Below, piece after piece: positions 1-11,081 of a DNA stretch of 64,000 nt. The notes beneath the pieces are model-generated. The model worked only from the letters and a program-made list of their open reading frames with translations. It was not told the DNA's origin and ran no database searches. The stretch spans positions 1 to 64,000 of the forward strand of contig CAMXCT020001098.1 of the NCBI GenBank assembly GCA_947184155.2. Reading direction: 5' to 3'. Source of the stretch: Cladocopium goreaui. Lineage: Eukaryota; Sar; Dinophyceae; Suessiales; Symbiodiniaceae. Position 1 is the first letter of the stretch; each line of letters opens with the position of its first letter. Position numbers and translations under genes: made by a program.

Positions 1-42
1 TATAAATGTCATGGTGGGGATCACACGAAGTAAAGTAATTCT
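1..42 (+). repeat. End fragment of composite array element A
   Basis: The first ~40 bases (ATGTCATGGTGGGGATCACA, then CGAAGTAAAGTAATT) match positions 956-992 closely and match 19838-19878 in reverse complement. This is the conserved outer end of element A, so another copy probably lies just left of the window. Seen directly by comparing the three places. Confidence 0.7.
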
Positions 43-365
43 TCACGTGTGCACATTTATTACATGTTGGAGCCCCCTGTCACCAGATGTTTATTCGTGG
101 CAGCTTGTTGCTCCACATTCCGGCAATGATGGCATGTCCATATCGGTGAGATGTCGCCATAGTTTTGGCATGGGCTGAAATGAGCTCAAAGTGGGTTCTA
201 TGATAAATTTGTTGGCATTAAGTTAACAGTTTAAGTGTTTATTCCCCACCTGCCAGGTGAGGGTTGTTAGATTTTATCAGAGTTGTTCTTCTCCTCCTCC
301 TTCTTCTCCTCCTCCTCGTTCTCCTCCACCACCTTTCTCTTCGCCAAATTCCGCACGCAGTGGCC

Positions 366-590
366 ACTGCTGGACCTCAACTGCAAGGGTCTGAGCGCAC
401 TGGGCACCGCTGGACCTCAACCTGGGATCTTCCGAGCTCAGTGAGCACCGCTGGACCTCAACCTGGGACCGTCCGAGCTCAGTGAGCACTGCTGGACCTC
501 AACCTGGGACCCTCCGAGCTCAGTGAGCACCGCTGGACCTCAACCTGGGACCCTCCGAGCTCAGTGAGCACCGCTGGACTTCAACGGCCA
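366..590 (+). repeat. 41-bp tandem array
   Basis: About five units of 41 bp starting ACCGCTGGACCTCAACCTGG and ending CTCAGTGAGC. The later units are almost identical. A diverged 40-bp counterpart occupies the equivalent place in the inverted copy (20275-20513). Confidence 0.85.
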
Positions 591-596
591 GATAAT

Positions 597-945
597 AGAA
601 TGCCAGAAGATATGCCAGATAGAACGCCAGATAGAATGTCAGAAAGAATGCCAGAAGATATGCCAGATAAAGTGCCAGAATGTTTGCCAGATAGAATGCC
701 AGAAGATATGCCAGATAGAATGCCAGAAGGTATGCCAGACAAAGTGCCAGAATGTTTGCCAGAACATATGCCAGAAGATTTGCCAGATAGAATGCCAGAT
801 AGAATGTCAGAAGATATACCAGAAGATGTGCCAGATAGAGTGCCAGAAGATATGCCAGAAGATATGCCAGATAGAATGCCAGCAGATATGCCAAATAAAA
901 TGCCAGAAGATATGTCAGATAGAATGCCAGAAGATTTGCCAGTAA
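597..945 (+). repeat. 12-bp tandem array (ATGCCAGATAGA / ATGCCAGAAGAT)
   Basis: About 29 units of 12 bp alternating two main variants. The period is a multiple of three, so the array is open on both strands (218 aa of Met-Pro-Asp/Glu repeats on +, Leu/Tyr-rich on -). These frames are a by-product of the period and I do not treat them as genes. Confidence 0.9.
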
Positions 946-1116
946 CAAAACGTATAGATGTCACGGTGGGGATAACTCGAAGTAAAGTAATTTACATGAC
1001 ATGTTTTTTCATGAACAAAATTGTTGTCTTTGGCTGGATTCAACACATGCTGGTGTTTTCATGGCATGAAACATGGTGGGACATCATCACCATTGCCACT
1101 CCACATATTTCCCCAG

Positions 1117-1258
1117 GTTATTCGGGAAATATCACCGTGTCGTGCTTCGCCGAGCTCACAGAGGAACAGACGTGCCTTGGCACTTCCAAGGGGGCCGGGG
1201 ACCAAGGATCCAGGCAGTGAGGAGGCAGTGCAGCCATGACTACATGACTTCCGAGTAA
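1117..1258 (+). CDS. Candidate last exon of an upstream gene
   Basis: After a CCCCAG acceptor one frame stays open for 46 codons to TAA at 1256-1258. It is rich in Arg, His and Gly and contains KYHRVVLRRAH, DVPWHFQGGRG and a C-terminus ending SHDYMTSE. The patch is clearly GC-richer than its surroundings. Another frame is also open for about 35 codons (ELTEEQTCLGT), so the frame is not certain. No family recognised. Confidence 0.4.
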
Positions 1259-1934
1259 TTTGTTACACTTTGCGGCCTGGATTTTGTGGTTTGTCTTTGT
1301 ACATCCTGACATGATTTACATGAAAAGATGGTGATAGTCCATAGGATCCATGTATGAAAAATGATCAGAGAGTACATGATGCACATCCAACTGGTATCCA
1401 TGGCCATGCCTTGGTACTGTCCTGAACATTGAAACCTTGCAGCACCTTCAAAAATATCCGGAACCAAAGATGCTGCTGAAATTCATGCTCAAGTTGTCTC
1501 GAAGGGGTTGAACACGAGGCAAGATTAATTGTTGGTTCGTTTTGGTAGTTGGTAGCATGTGTTGCTATAGTGATTCACAGAGATTCTATCATCTGTGAGC
1601 TATAGCTGGATGTGCATCCCAGGGAGCGTACGAAGAGAACAATTAATAAGCATGTGGCATGTGTCAACCTATCTATATTGCAACACTTCCCAACCAAAAA
1701 ATGGTCTTTGATGGTAACTGGAAATGATCTATAACTTGTAGGTTGTAACTAGTTAACAATAACTGGGTTGCAGCCCAAAGTGTGCAACCCACAAATATGT
1801 AAAACACAACCATTCCCAAATGTTCCATGTATGGTACATTTACCAACATTTACCCTAAAAATAATCCAGTCATGTAGGTAAATATTCCATACGTGGATCA
1901 TATGGGATTGCTCAGAGACGGTCAGCCACGGCAG
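1259..1934. other. Non-coding stretch, nothing identified
   Basis: AT-rich sequence with no convincing exon, repeat array or RNA gene. A first exon of the RING-type gene may lie here or further left, but I could not pick one. Confidence 0.5.
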
Positions 1935-2025
1935 GCAAAAAATGGTTCGGGCCATCGAGGAACATCTTCCGGATGTGCGCGTGGCGGGGAACGAGGAGAT
2001 CACCTGTCCGGTCTGTCTCTGGGAC
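1935..2025 (+). CDS. RING-type protein, exon with first zinc-ligand pair
   Basis: After a CGGCAG|G acceptor the frame reads ...MVRAIEEHLPDV... then EEITCPVCLWD. CPVC is the first Cys-x2-Cys pair of a RING finger, and an IEEHLP-like helix just before it is common in RING-H2 E3 ligases. A GT donor directly after the Asp codon (GTCCGG) gives a phase-0 end; a second donor at 2031 is possible. Later parts of the same RING domain lie at 3451 and 15263 on the same strand. The likely role, inferred from the fold only, is E2 binding in ubiquitin transfer. The N-terminus was not found. Confidence 0.6.
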
Positions 2026-3214
2026 GTCCGGTGGTGTCCAACGTGGGAAATTGCGCAGAAATCCTGGGAAAATCATGTGAAAAATGGGCAAACCGACTAT
2101 GAATGGGGGTTCAATGGAAAAGTCATGGAAGTAAATGGATGATTTTCTAGCAAGCATGTTTGGTTGCTTGTTGGTCTCCAACCCCAATAAGAACTGACGA
2201 CATAAGATTTAGGCATAGTCAAGTATGTATAGATATTGTAAACGCATGTAAACGCTTTGGTGTTTGTTGAACATGAACCCAATTGACTATAATACTACAG
2301 ATACATCTACCATAAGCCAAATTTGACTTATTAGTTTAAAAAAACAATGTGGGTATCCAATAGGGCCATCTTGAACCTTTCCTATGCAGGACCTTGAGGT
2401 AGCAAGATTGCACCCACAAAAGTGATCATACAACGGTTATTGGGTTTGACTGGCGGCATTTGAGGGTTAACCAGCAAAAATAGAGAGAGAAAGCGTCTTG
2501 GATTCAAGCGTAGCTGGCTGGAATTGTTCATGCTTTAAGGCTTAAAGATGATGTTCCGATCAACGATGTGATCGATCGATGTAAAGGTGCTTGTATATAT
2601 TTAATAAAGAGTTTTAATTGTGAAGACTGTACATGTTATGCTGGGAACCCTCGCGAATCCCTCGCGAAAGGTTTTTTCGATTTCTCGAAAGTATCCTGTT
2701 TGTTCGCGAAAGTTTCACGAATGTTGGATATGATAAATCATGTTTGCTTACATATATAAAGGGCTAACACCCCCTGCCCGGGGCTCTGGCAGGAGAAGGG
2801 TACCGGAGAATTTCGGTTTGGCGCTGCTTCAGTTCATTGTGTGGTCCTGTACTCCAGACATTTACCTTTCCAGATAGAACGAGTCATCTGTGTTAACGTG
2901 TGTCGATGGGACTCGGCCATGTGCAATTTGGGGCAATTACGCGCAACAAGCTACCAAAAAGTTTCAGGCTCCAAACCCACAACGACACAACCCCCACCCA
3001 GGATACACATGAAACACGTACCCTGTCTAACAGTGGAGCAAGCAGCAGTTTTCACCATGTTTCACCCACATCATCCTAGTTGATTGAACTTTTTTGCAAA
3101 GTTTTTGGGCGATAAATTTTGGCACATGTCTCCAATACAAGCTGGTGCCCAACAGATTATGTTTGTTGCTGTTTAAACCCCATTGAGTATACATGTTTAT
3201 ATGTTATATCATAC

Positions 3215-3246
<32 letters not shown>

Positions 3247-3450
3247 GTATAATGTGCCAAAAATCCATATTGTATTTAATCTACTTGTCAACCAACTTAG
3301 CTATTTAGGGAGGCCCCCGACTTGTTTGGATGATCATGCCTGGTAGCATTTTTTTTATCTGAAAATGGCTGGCCTTCACTGCTTGGGGCGGTTTGGTGCC
3401 CATGCCGTGTCGCCGAAACAACCTAAGGCTTGGATGAAATTGGACGTGAG
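2026..3450 (+). other. Intron 1 of RING-type gene
   Basis: AT-rich, with an AT microsatellite at about 3210-3250. Around 2645-2720 there are several TCGCGAAA-type repeats (CTCGCGAA, TTTCGCGA, TTCGCGAAAG). No coding patch that I trust. Confidence 0.45.
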
Positions 3451-3492
3451 GACGTGGCCAAATTACTGCCTTGCAAGCACTACTACCACAGT
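3451..3492 (+). CDS. RING-type protein, exon with Cys-x-His-x2-His core
   Basis: After a GTGAG|G acceptor the frame reads DVAKLLPCKHYYHS and stops at a GTCAGC donor. LPCxHxxH is the central ligand set of a RING-H2 finger. Joined in phase 0 to the 1935 exon it gives CPVC, ten residues, then CKHYYH, at the short end of the usual RING spacing. The next expected Cys (H-x2-C) must come from a following exon that I could not place with confidence. Confidence 0.55.
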
Positions 3493-3801
3493 GTCAGCAC
3501 GGCTGCCGTTGGGAGCGGTGGAGTTACATAGTCTTGCAATATGTGGCAAAGCGAATGACAAACCATCCCAGTAGCCAGCCAGCCATTTGGTATTCCAAAG
3601 TTCGGGGCGCACCCAGTGTCATGAACCGTTTTGTTTTTTTACTTGTTATTTTTTTTGGGTTCACCTCAGTACATACATATCTAATCCCATCCCCCTAATA
3701 TTAAACACCTCCGTTCCACTGTCACATTTATGTGATCTCATCCCCTACTATAAACCATGGTTTCTGGGGAGTGTTCAATATCAGGCGGATTGGGTAAAAT
3801 A

Positions 3802-3899
3802 CTGGTTTGTGATTTGGAACATTTTTAATTTTTCCATATATTGGGAATAATACTCCAATTTGACTAATATGTTTCAGAAGGGTTGAAACCACCAACCAG
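3802..3899 (+). mobile_element. MITE-like family 2 copy
   Basis: About 98 bp starting CTGGTTTGTGATTTGGAAC and ending GGTTGAAACCACCAACCAG, with shared interior words (TTGGGAATAAT, TTTCAGA). Similar units occur at 48294, 55533 and 55818. The inverted end is CTGGTTGGTGGTTTC. Confidence 0.6.
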
Positions 3900-4734
3900 A
3901 TAAAATAGATACTCAACTCTACTCTGGGTGCTCTCATGTGGTTCACCCGTAGTCCCACTTCGCAACTGCGGGTGATCCGAAAATCCTCACATTCCAAAAC
4001 AGAGGTTACGTTGTGCTAGAGCTGCTGAACGTAAGACCTTGTAGAACATGGTTGGCTTTGGTAGGTTCCCACGAATTGTAAAACGTAATTGCTGCGACTT
4101 GAACATTGCAGGCTGTCTTAGGATCACATATTGTTTGGTGATGTCCATTCACAGAGAATCTCCCCACCACGAACGGGCATTTCCCCTTAGATTGGGCTTC
4201 AAACAGTCATTTGTTCCATCAATTTCTGTTCCATTCATTTCCAAACCTTTTTTACATGGCGCCCCACTTCATGAATATAGATCCAGTACTAGTTGGCTGC
4301 ATCACCAGACTTCTCTCCCGCCGGAACTGAGCAATGCCTACTGGCTTGGTGCACCAAACGGCTCCAGAAGGCGCCGAACACGGAAATCCAGCACTTTCCA
4401 GATCATCTGTGTTCAACACCTTTAAGATAGATCATACTTTATATACTATATATACTTTGGAGTTTCAATAGTTTTCAAGGCGGTTGAAGCCATTGAACAG
4501 AGAATGTCTTCCAGTCTGTTGTGGATCCAATTCCGTGTTTGCTGCTCTCGAAATATTGCAAGTGACACACACATATATCCTATGCCTATTTATATATATA
4601 TGTGTGTGTTCTACACAGTTGCGTGTGTGTGTGTGCGTGCGTGTGTGGTATGTTTAAGTTTTATCCCTGTGTACATTTCCACTATGAAATGGTTTGACCC
4701 ATGTTCCATTCCAGGGGCATTTTTCTAACAAAAG

Positions 4735-5340
4735 GAGGCATTTTGTAAGGACATTTTTCTGGTCAACCATGCCATTTTGTAAAAAGCGTGTTTTTTGCTG
4801 GGCGAATCATTTTGTAAGAGCCAACTTTCTTTACAAAATGAACTCGGGGCCAATCATTTCATAACGCAATTTTGGGTTCATTTCAGGCAGTGCACAGAAG
4901 GGTATTGAAATCTTGTCCATGTTCAGGAACCAGGGTTTCTTCTCTAATTTTTTTGGGTTCCACCATTGATGTGTGAAGAACCGGCAAGACACCACTAAGT
5001 CAACCAACCAGAAAAGGTGATATCAAACATTCTGGGATTTTTTCCAAACTTTGGGGACTGGGAAAAAATTGCGGGGTTCCCTGGGGAAAGTTGGGCTTGT
5101 ACAAGTAAGACATGTTTCCAAACAAACCATTTTTTAAGACACAAGCTTATAAGATGATTGGGTTTGGGGCCTGGAAATTAACTTGGGGCAACCATTTTGT
5201 AAGGAGCCGATTTTTGATTTTTTTGGGGGTTCACCGGTGTTTGCTGGGGAATCACACCAACTGGTGTCCAGCCCATTTTGTAAATACCTAACCATGGATG
5301 TTTGTAAGGTTAACTCCTGGGTCCCTTACAAAATGGTTGC
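4735..5340. repeat. Dispersed CATTTTGTAAG words
   Basis: The word CATTTTGTAAG or its complement CTTACAAAATG recurs about ten times in 600 bp at irregular spacing. It resembles decayed remains of a short inverted repeat. A similar CATTTTATTG(TAAAGG) set lies at 18810-18990. No coding content. Confidence 0.45.
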
Positions 5341-5579
5341 CTTGGGTCAGGTGGGTAAATGTGCAGGGGGATTAAGTTTTAAGTTTCATTCTTTGGTTGT
5401 TGTTTGTTGTGTTCTTGGCATCCGTTGTGTTCAGTACATGATTTTTCGAGATAAACTCTAGCAATCTCAATTGAACTTCAACGAAATGATGCATTCCTTT
5501 TCCGAATGTCTAGGGTGGTAACGGGTAGGTGCAGATGGTTTTTTTTTGCAAATTGAAGTGCCCTGGCGCACAATATTTC

Positions 5580-5595
5580 CCGGCCATTGGCTCAA
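5580..5595 (+). other. Degenerate spliced-leader-like sequence
   Basis: CCGGCCATTGGCTCAA lies 32 bases before the kelch start codon. The conserved dinoflagellate spliced leader (established knowledge) is CCGTAGCCATTTTGGCTCAA plus G. The 16 bases here match it completely if two 2-nt gaps are allowed. A relic leader next to an intronless gene is a known mark of retroposed cDNA in dinoflagellates. The match is short and gapped. Confidence 0.4.
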
Positions 5596-5626
5596 TTTCA
5601 AGACGCCCAACACATGTTCCAGGACC

Positions 5627-6617
5627 ATGACAAGATCTGCTGCTGTTATCGCTGCCTCGATCCTTTTTGCGGCCATGGAGGCGGCGGCGAACTGGTGGAT
5701 CGAAGTGACCCCAGCCAGCACGGCACCCGCAGGGCGCATGTATCACGCGGCGGTGTGGGCACCTGGGGCTGACGGCATCTACGTTTCCGCAGGGAAGGAC
5801 CGCAGATTGATGGACGATCTGCATTTCTACGACCGCACTCGCGAGGAGCACACAGCGGTATGGGCACCTGAGGCCGACGGTTTCTACGTTTTTGGTGGCC
5901 AAAGCAATGGCTACAGGAATGAGCTGCATTTTTACGACCGCCAGGCCAACCAGTGGACCGAAGTGACTGCAGCCGGCACAGCGCCCGCAGGGCGCATGTA
6001 TCACGCGGCGGTGTGGGCACCTGGGGCTGACGGCTTCTACGTTTTCGCAGGGAAGGACCGCAGATTGATGGACGATCTGCATTTCTACGACCGTAAGGCC
6101 AACCAGTGGAGCGATGTGACTCCAGCCGGCACGGCACCCGGCTCTCGCGAGGGGCACACAGCGGTATGGGCACCTGAGGCCTGAGGCCGACGGTTTCTAC
6201 GTCTTTGGTGGGCTAAGCGGTGGCTACAGGAACGAGCTCCATTTCTTTGACCGGCAGTTCACAACGTCAACTGCAATGCCCAGGACAATGACCTCCATGA
6301 CAACGACCAAAACGTCGAGGACGATGACCACTGGGACCACCACCTCCAGGACAATGACTGCTGGGACAGCAAGGAGTCTGATTTTCAACTATTGGTGCCA
6401 CGAGCTTGTTGCTGCTTTTTTGCCAGATCTAGTGCATGGTCAAGCTTTCGTCCTGGTTGGAGGCACTCTTTGCGCTCAAGGGGTGCGTCAGGAAACCATT
6501 GCTTGGCCTTGCGCAAACAGCATCTTTGTCCACTTGATGCCTCACGGACCTTCATTTATTTCACCATATCTTGTCGTTTCATTCAGGCTATGCTTAAGGC
6601 ATGCCAAGACCACATGA
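5627..6617 (+). pseudogene. Kelch-repeat protein, retroposed and frameshifted
   Basis: ATG at 5627 opens with a signal-peptide-like stretch (basic MTRS, then an Ala/Ile-rich core to about residue 21), followed by kelch-type blades. The recurring cores are HAAVWAPGADG, FYVFAGKDRRLMDDLHFYDR and NQW-EVT-AGTAPAGR. The second blade has lost about 17 residues in frame between LHFYDR and the next HTAVWAP. At 6173-6186 a 7-bp tandem duplication (CTGAGGC) creates TGA at 6182 and shifts the frame. The lost blade continues in the next frame (ADGFYVFGGLSGGYRNELHF) into a Thr/Met-rich tail (TTSTAMPRTMTSMTTT) and runs to 6617. With no introns in an intron-rich genome, inside another gene's intron, it reads as a processed copy. 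A functional short protein ending at 6184 cannot be excluded. Confidence 0.75.
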
Positions 6618-6894
6618 AATCCAGCGTGGATCCTTTGAGGAATTGCTGAGAAAAATGTTGCGGGGGGCTTTGCTTGCATCGGGCTTCCGCAAAACGTATT
6701 GAGATGAACCCTGAAACTGGGATCGGTGACCAGGAGCTTCATATGGCGCATGGATGCACAAAAATAACGTCCCTTTTGATGAGGTTACCACCAAATTTGC
6801 AGGCATCAAGTTTAGCGACTGATGTTTGCATTGGTCTGTTCGACCTTTCCTTGTGCATGTGTGAGCACAAGAAATCCTCTGTTCCCTGAAAAGT

Positions 6895-7330
6895 TTCCCA
6901 AGCTATTAGATTTCACGAGCTCCTGGGATTTTGAGATTTTTAGGGAATATTGGATATCAAGGTCAAGATGCAATATTTGGTGCAGTGTACGCACACAAGG
7001 GTGGCACCAAAAAACTTAAGCGTCATGGTTCGCACGGGTTTGCACTGGATCAGCCTTCCATAAATGGAATTGGTCCAATTAATCGTTCAAAAAAAATGAA
7101 ACGGTCGGAAACGGTCGGAAACGGTCGGAAACAGTCGGAAACGGTCGGAAACGGTCGGAAACATGATCAGGCCAAAACTTGTCCAACCCGCATTTTTTTT
7201 GAAATAGGCATTTCCGCGCAACGCCGTTTTTTTTTGAATGTCTAAAGGTGTCCAAGGGGAAACGGTTGGAAACAGTCGGGGATCGCACCTTCGACCGGCA
7301 AAAAAGACATGTTTCTACACAGTTTTCAAA
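6895..7330 (+). repeat. Diverged single arm of the 13-kb inverted-repeat family
   Basis: The order of words matches the arms at 13001-13802: GATTTCACGAG, GGGATTTT-AGATTTTTAGGGAATATTGG, a GAAACGGTCG tandem run (about 7099-7164), ATGATCAGGCCAAAA, a poly-T tract, TTTCCGCGCAA, GGAAACAGTCGGGG and a C-rich end near CGGCAAAAAAG. Here it is present once, not folded back. No gene seen in it. Confidence 0.65.
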
Positions 7331-7734
7331 CATTGTTCAGAAACATACGCTATTATGGTATCCCAAGCCATGAGGGGGTTGCGTGTATGACCCACCCGTT
7401 ATTTCGTTCAATATGGGTTTGAAGATACATTTGAATCCGCAGGTGAAATTTAATATTATACAAATGAGGGTATGCATATGCGAGCCAATCTTTTTCCAAC
7501 TCCAGACCATTTTGTGCCACCTCCCTTTCTGCAGCTCAACACCTTGGTGTTACCACGTCCCAGGAGGGTGCAAAATCTTCAGAGATGTCGCATAGCTCAA
7601 AACATGCAGGCAATTGGTGCTGCAAAAGTTTAGGGGATATCTATTTAGTGGCTGTATATTAGGGGTTGCCTCTAACACTAACTTGGGTACTCTCTTCATA
7701 GGCTGTACCCCAGGTAGTGCACATGTACCTAGTA

Positions 7735-8790
7735 CATTTAAAATACCCCTTAGGTATTGCTCAAAACACCCCTTAGATGTCGCTAAAAAAAACCCTTAGT
7801 ATGTCCAAAAACACCCCTCATTGTGTCCCAAAAACACCCCTTAGATGTTGCTAAAAACACCCCTTAGGTGTCGCTAAAAACACCCCTTAGTATGTCCAAA
7901 AACACCCCTCATTGTGTCCCAAAAACATTCCTTAGATGTCGCTAAAAACACCCCTTAGTATGTCCAAAAACAACCCTTATTGTGTCCCAAAAACACCCCT
8001 TAGATGTTGCTAAAAACACCCCTTATATGTCGCTAAAAACACCCCTTAGTATGTCCAAAAACATTCCTCAGATGTTTTCTAAAAACACCCCCATGTTGTC
8101 AGGAACAAATTGTTTTTAACTCAAAGAGTTGCCGCTTAGGGTCTCAAACAAAGCTGTTTTCATTCACTGTGTTTGATCTAAATCAATGTGAGTTTTAAGC
8201 AAAAAACACCCCTTAGCTAAGGGGTGTTTTTGGGCAATTTTGGGACCCCAAAGTACACCAAAACCGATTCCTGAAGACATCAGAATTGACAATGTATGTC
8301 ACAATCCAAGATAGGAATCAAAGATGTTTGACACATGATGATGTCAACAAACGAGAAAAGACTCAAGTTTTGATCAAAAAGGGATTGTTTGTACCTCAAG
8401 AACGAGCGATGTTTCTAACCACTTAAGGTGTGTTTTTACCTCAAAAAACACCACTTCACTAAGGGGTGTTTTTGACCACTTAAGGAGTGTTTTTACCTCC
8501 AAAACACCCCTTGGCGAAGGGGTGCTTTTGACCACTTAAGGGGTGTTTTTACCTCAAAAACACCCCTTAGCTAAGGGGTGCTTTTGACCACTTAAGGGGT
8601 GTTTTTACCGCAAAAACACACCTTAGCTAAGGGCTGTTTTTGACCACTTAAGGTGTGTTTTTATATCAAAAACATCCCTTAGCTATGACCACTTAAGAGG
8701 TGTTTTTACCACCGCTAAGGGGTTAGTATACCACTACTAAGCGGTTACTATATACCTCGCTAAGGGGTGTTTTTAGGTATAAAGAGTTAG
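7735..8790. repeat. Palindromic AAAAACACCCCTTAG array
   Basis: Dozens of copies of AAAAACACCCCTTAG at about 22-40 bp spacing, each followed by a short variable link (ATGTCGCT, TATGTCC, TTGTGTCCC). From about 8200 the unit appears in both orientations, forming perfect hairpins such as AACACCCCTTAGCTAAGGGG. The first half is head-to-tail, the second half head-to-head. No coding content. Related GGGGTGTC/GACACCCC words occur at 54100-54420. Confidence 0.8.
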
Positions 8791-8889
8791 TGTTACAGGA
8801 AACCCCTAAGCTATATATGTTGTTTATCAAAAATCACGCATTTAATACACAGTATGTTTTTCCTCTAAATAGTTTTATGATTTCTGTAT

Positions 8890-9140
8890 TATATATATAT
8901 ATATATTTATATTTATATTCTATTGTACTGTGTATGTCTTACACACACATATATATATATTATTAATATATATATATATATATATCTATCTATCTATTTA
9001 CATTACACATTACATTACATTACGCTACAATACAGTACATTGCAATACAAGGCAATGAAATCACAATACAATTACAGCTATTATTGCAATTACAAATGCA
9101 ATACAATAGAAACCATGCCATGCCATACCTTACCATACCA
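8890..9140. repeat. AT microsatellite and TACAT/ACAATAC simple sequence
   Basis: Long (TA)n runs at about 8890-8910 and 8945-8985, TCTA repeats, then about 150 bp of low-complexity TACATTACA/ACAATACAA sequence. Nothing else seen. Confidence 0.8.
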
Positions 9141-10020
9141 TACACACATTCATGCATATATGTATATCATATATACCCTAGGATTCCAACCACCTGTGAA
9201 ACAAAGGGGTTTAGTAGAACCCCCTTGTTTTGTTAGGCCCAAAATACTATTCTAGCGAGTGGTTCATTTTCTTGTGTGCTCACCCGTTTTGCTTTGGTCG
9301 AGTAAATGCCATTTTTCAAACTGGTAGAGCCGAAGTGATTCACAGGGGAGCAAAAAACAAAGAGAAGATTCAAGACTCCACTTGCTCTTTCACGGGCGGA
9401 TAAAGAGCGAATGTCGAAAAGTAAGCGTGAAAGCAGCAAAGACTTCAGAAAACATTCAAATATTTGATTGAACAGCAACTTGAGAGTTCTGAAAGCATGC
9501 AAACTACTAACAGGAGCACCCCCCTTTGAAAAATCCGTTGCTTCCAGACACAGGCATGTAGGCATCATCAATTTATTCTGTTGTGGATTTGGATGGTGGG
9601 AATGGAATGTCAACACGCTCTAGTTGGAAGTACTGATTAGATGCAAGATTTGCACTGTATAAACAAAGCTATTAACAACAAGTTTGGACCTTGCAATGTT
9701 GCGAAACATGCCGCAACGCACTGTGCCCCAGATTCTGTCACATGCGAGCACCATATGCAAATATGTTCTTTTACAATTGCCACATCTTCTCGCTTACTCT
9801 GTGCATTTTGCTTTGCCCGAGGGTACTGTACTGAGACAGGAGTGGAGACCTGCGACCTCTTTAGCAATGACACTGTGCTCCAAACAATATTTGACCTGCT
9901 GTATTTCATGTGAATGTGTCAATTCTAAGCTTCATTTGGCTCAGAACTTGCAATAAATTTGCTGTCACAAACAAACTTGGCCAAACATATCCTTATATAC
10001 AAGGTCAGCCAATCATGTGT

Positions 10021-10322
10021 GTGTAGCATCTAAATAGATGTAAAACTTCTTCCTTTTTTCTTATTTCTTTCTTCTCCCCTTCTAATAGCGCAGGGGGACT
10101 GGAGCCGATTTGCCTATCCAGTCCAGCGAAGCTATGGCATTTCGGTGGATGAGTGGTCTGATCAACCACTTGTACCTGCAAAATTTTTGATTTTTTCGGA
10201 AAACCTTCATCGTTCTCGCGAAGTACAACCAGGAGATCTACTTTAGGTCTAATTGTCTAGGCTGGTTGCACGTTACAGGACTCAGTTCCTGATGGATCTC
10301 TTCAAAGATCCAATTTTGTCTA
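10021..10322. repeat. Left 302-bp direct repeat
   Basis: First member of the near-identical pair described for 10021-11383. Confidence 0.85.
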
Positions 10323-11081
10323 TAGTGTAATATCCATGGTGACTCCGACATGGTGCCATGGAGCCACTTGAGGCAACTCCTTTGCGGGTGACTGTGGACG
10401 AACCTGACATCGGAATTGACACTTTAAATTAGTAATTTGTTTAAGTAAAGCGAAACAGTTGGCCTTTCGGTTATGCACCTTTTTGCGAAGTCCCGCTGGT
10501 CCGGTTGTCCCTTGAGATCCTTCTGAACCTGCACCTTCGCCGAAGTGAGATTGCTCGGAACTGCAGAAACTGTTTCTTTTCCATTTGCGCAGCTTTTGAA
10601 GTGACATTTGAACAGCAAAGGCAGGCACATGCTTTCCAGGTGTGGTCTTTCTTTCTTTTGATGGTTTCCGGTGAGGTTGAGCATATCGTGCACCCAATTC
10701 GTTGGAACTTGAACAGCTGTTTATGCCATTGCGGCACGACTTGACCACGGTCCCGAAGGGGAATAACGCACGACCTCTAGTGTAGGCGGAACTGGGCCCT
10801 TGTTTAGGTTAATTGTTTTGGTTGTTTCACACTCGTCACCAACTAGTCCCCCATTTGGTCCCTAATTCTCTCCCCCCGTGCCTGTCCGTAATGTGTCGTG
10901 GGGTTTAGATGTGTGCTCTGTTTCTGTCAGGTCCGTTTCGCCGCGTAGGTTGGTTCTGCAGGTCCATTCGTTCCCTTTCCCCCCCTGCGCTGTTTTGGCC
11001 TTTTGCCCGTCGTCTGTGTCCGGTTTTTTTCTTCCTCTTGCCTTTCAGGGTTGTCCCGGCTCCGGCCGGGTGTGTGTGTGT

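Larger units (their letters stand above)
240..992 (+). mobile_element. Composite array element A, copy 1
   Basis: An ordered string of unrelated tandem arrays between conserved ends: a left end reading TATTCCCCACCTGCCAGGT, a CTCCTC/TTCTTC-rich tract (about 285-330), five 41-bp units (366-590), a 12-bp array (597-945) and a right end (952-992) with GTGGGGAT and AAGTAAAGTAATTT. The same parts occur in the same order, on the opposite strand, at 19838-20657. The two ends share a short imperfect inverted match (TATCCCCACC against TATTCCCCACC). No transposase-like frame is present. It is probably a non-autonomous mobile or segmentally copied unit; calling it mobile is inference. Confidence 0.6.

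Noticed and set aside
564..1220. 218-aa + frame of MPED/MPDR repeats
   Set aside because: Produced by the 12-bp array. The non-repeat continuation runs through the end of element A and has no domain.
7099..7165. CRISPR-like short regular repeats (also other arrays)
   Set aside because: No unique spacers of constant length between conserved repeats and no cas genes. These are plain tandem repeats in a eukaryotic setting.
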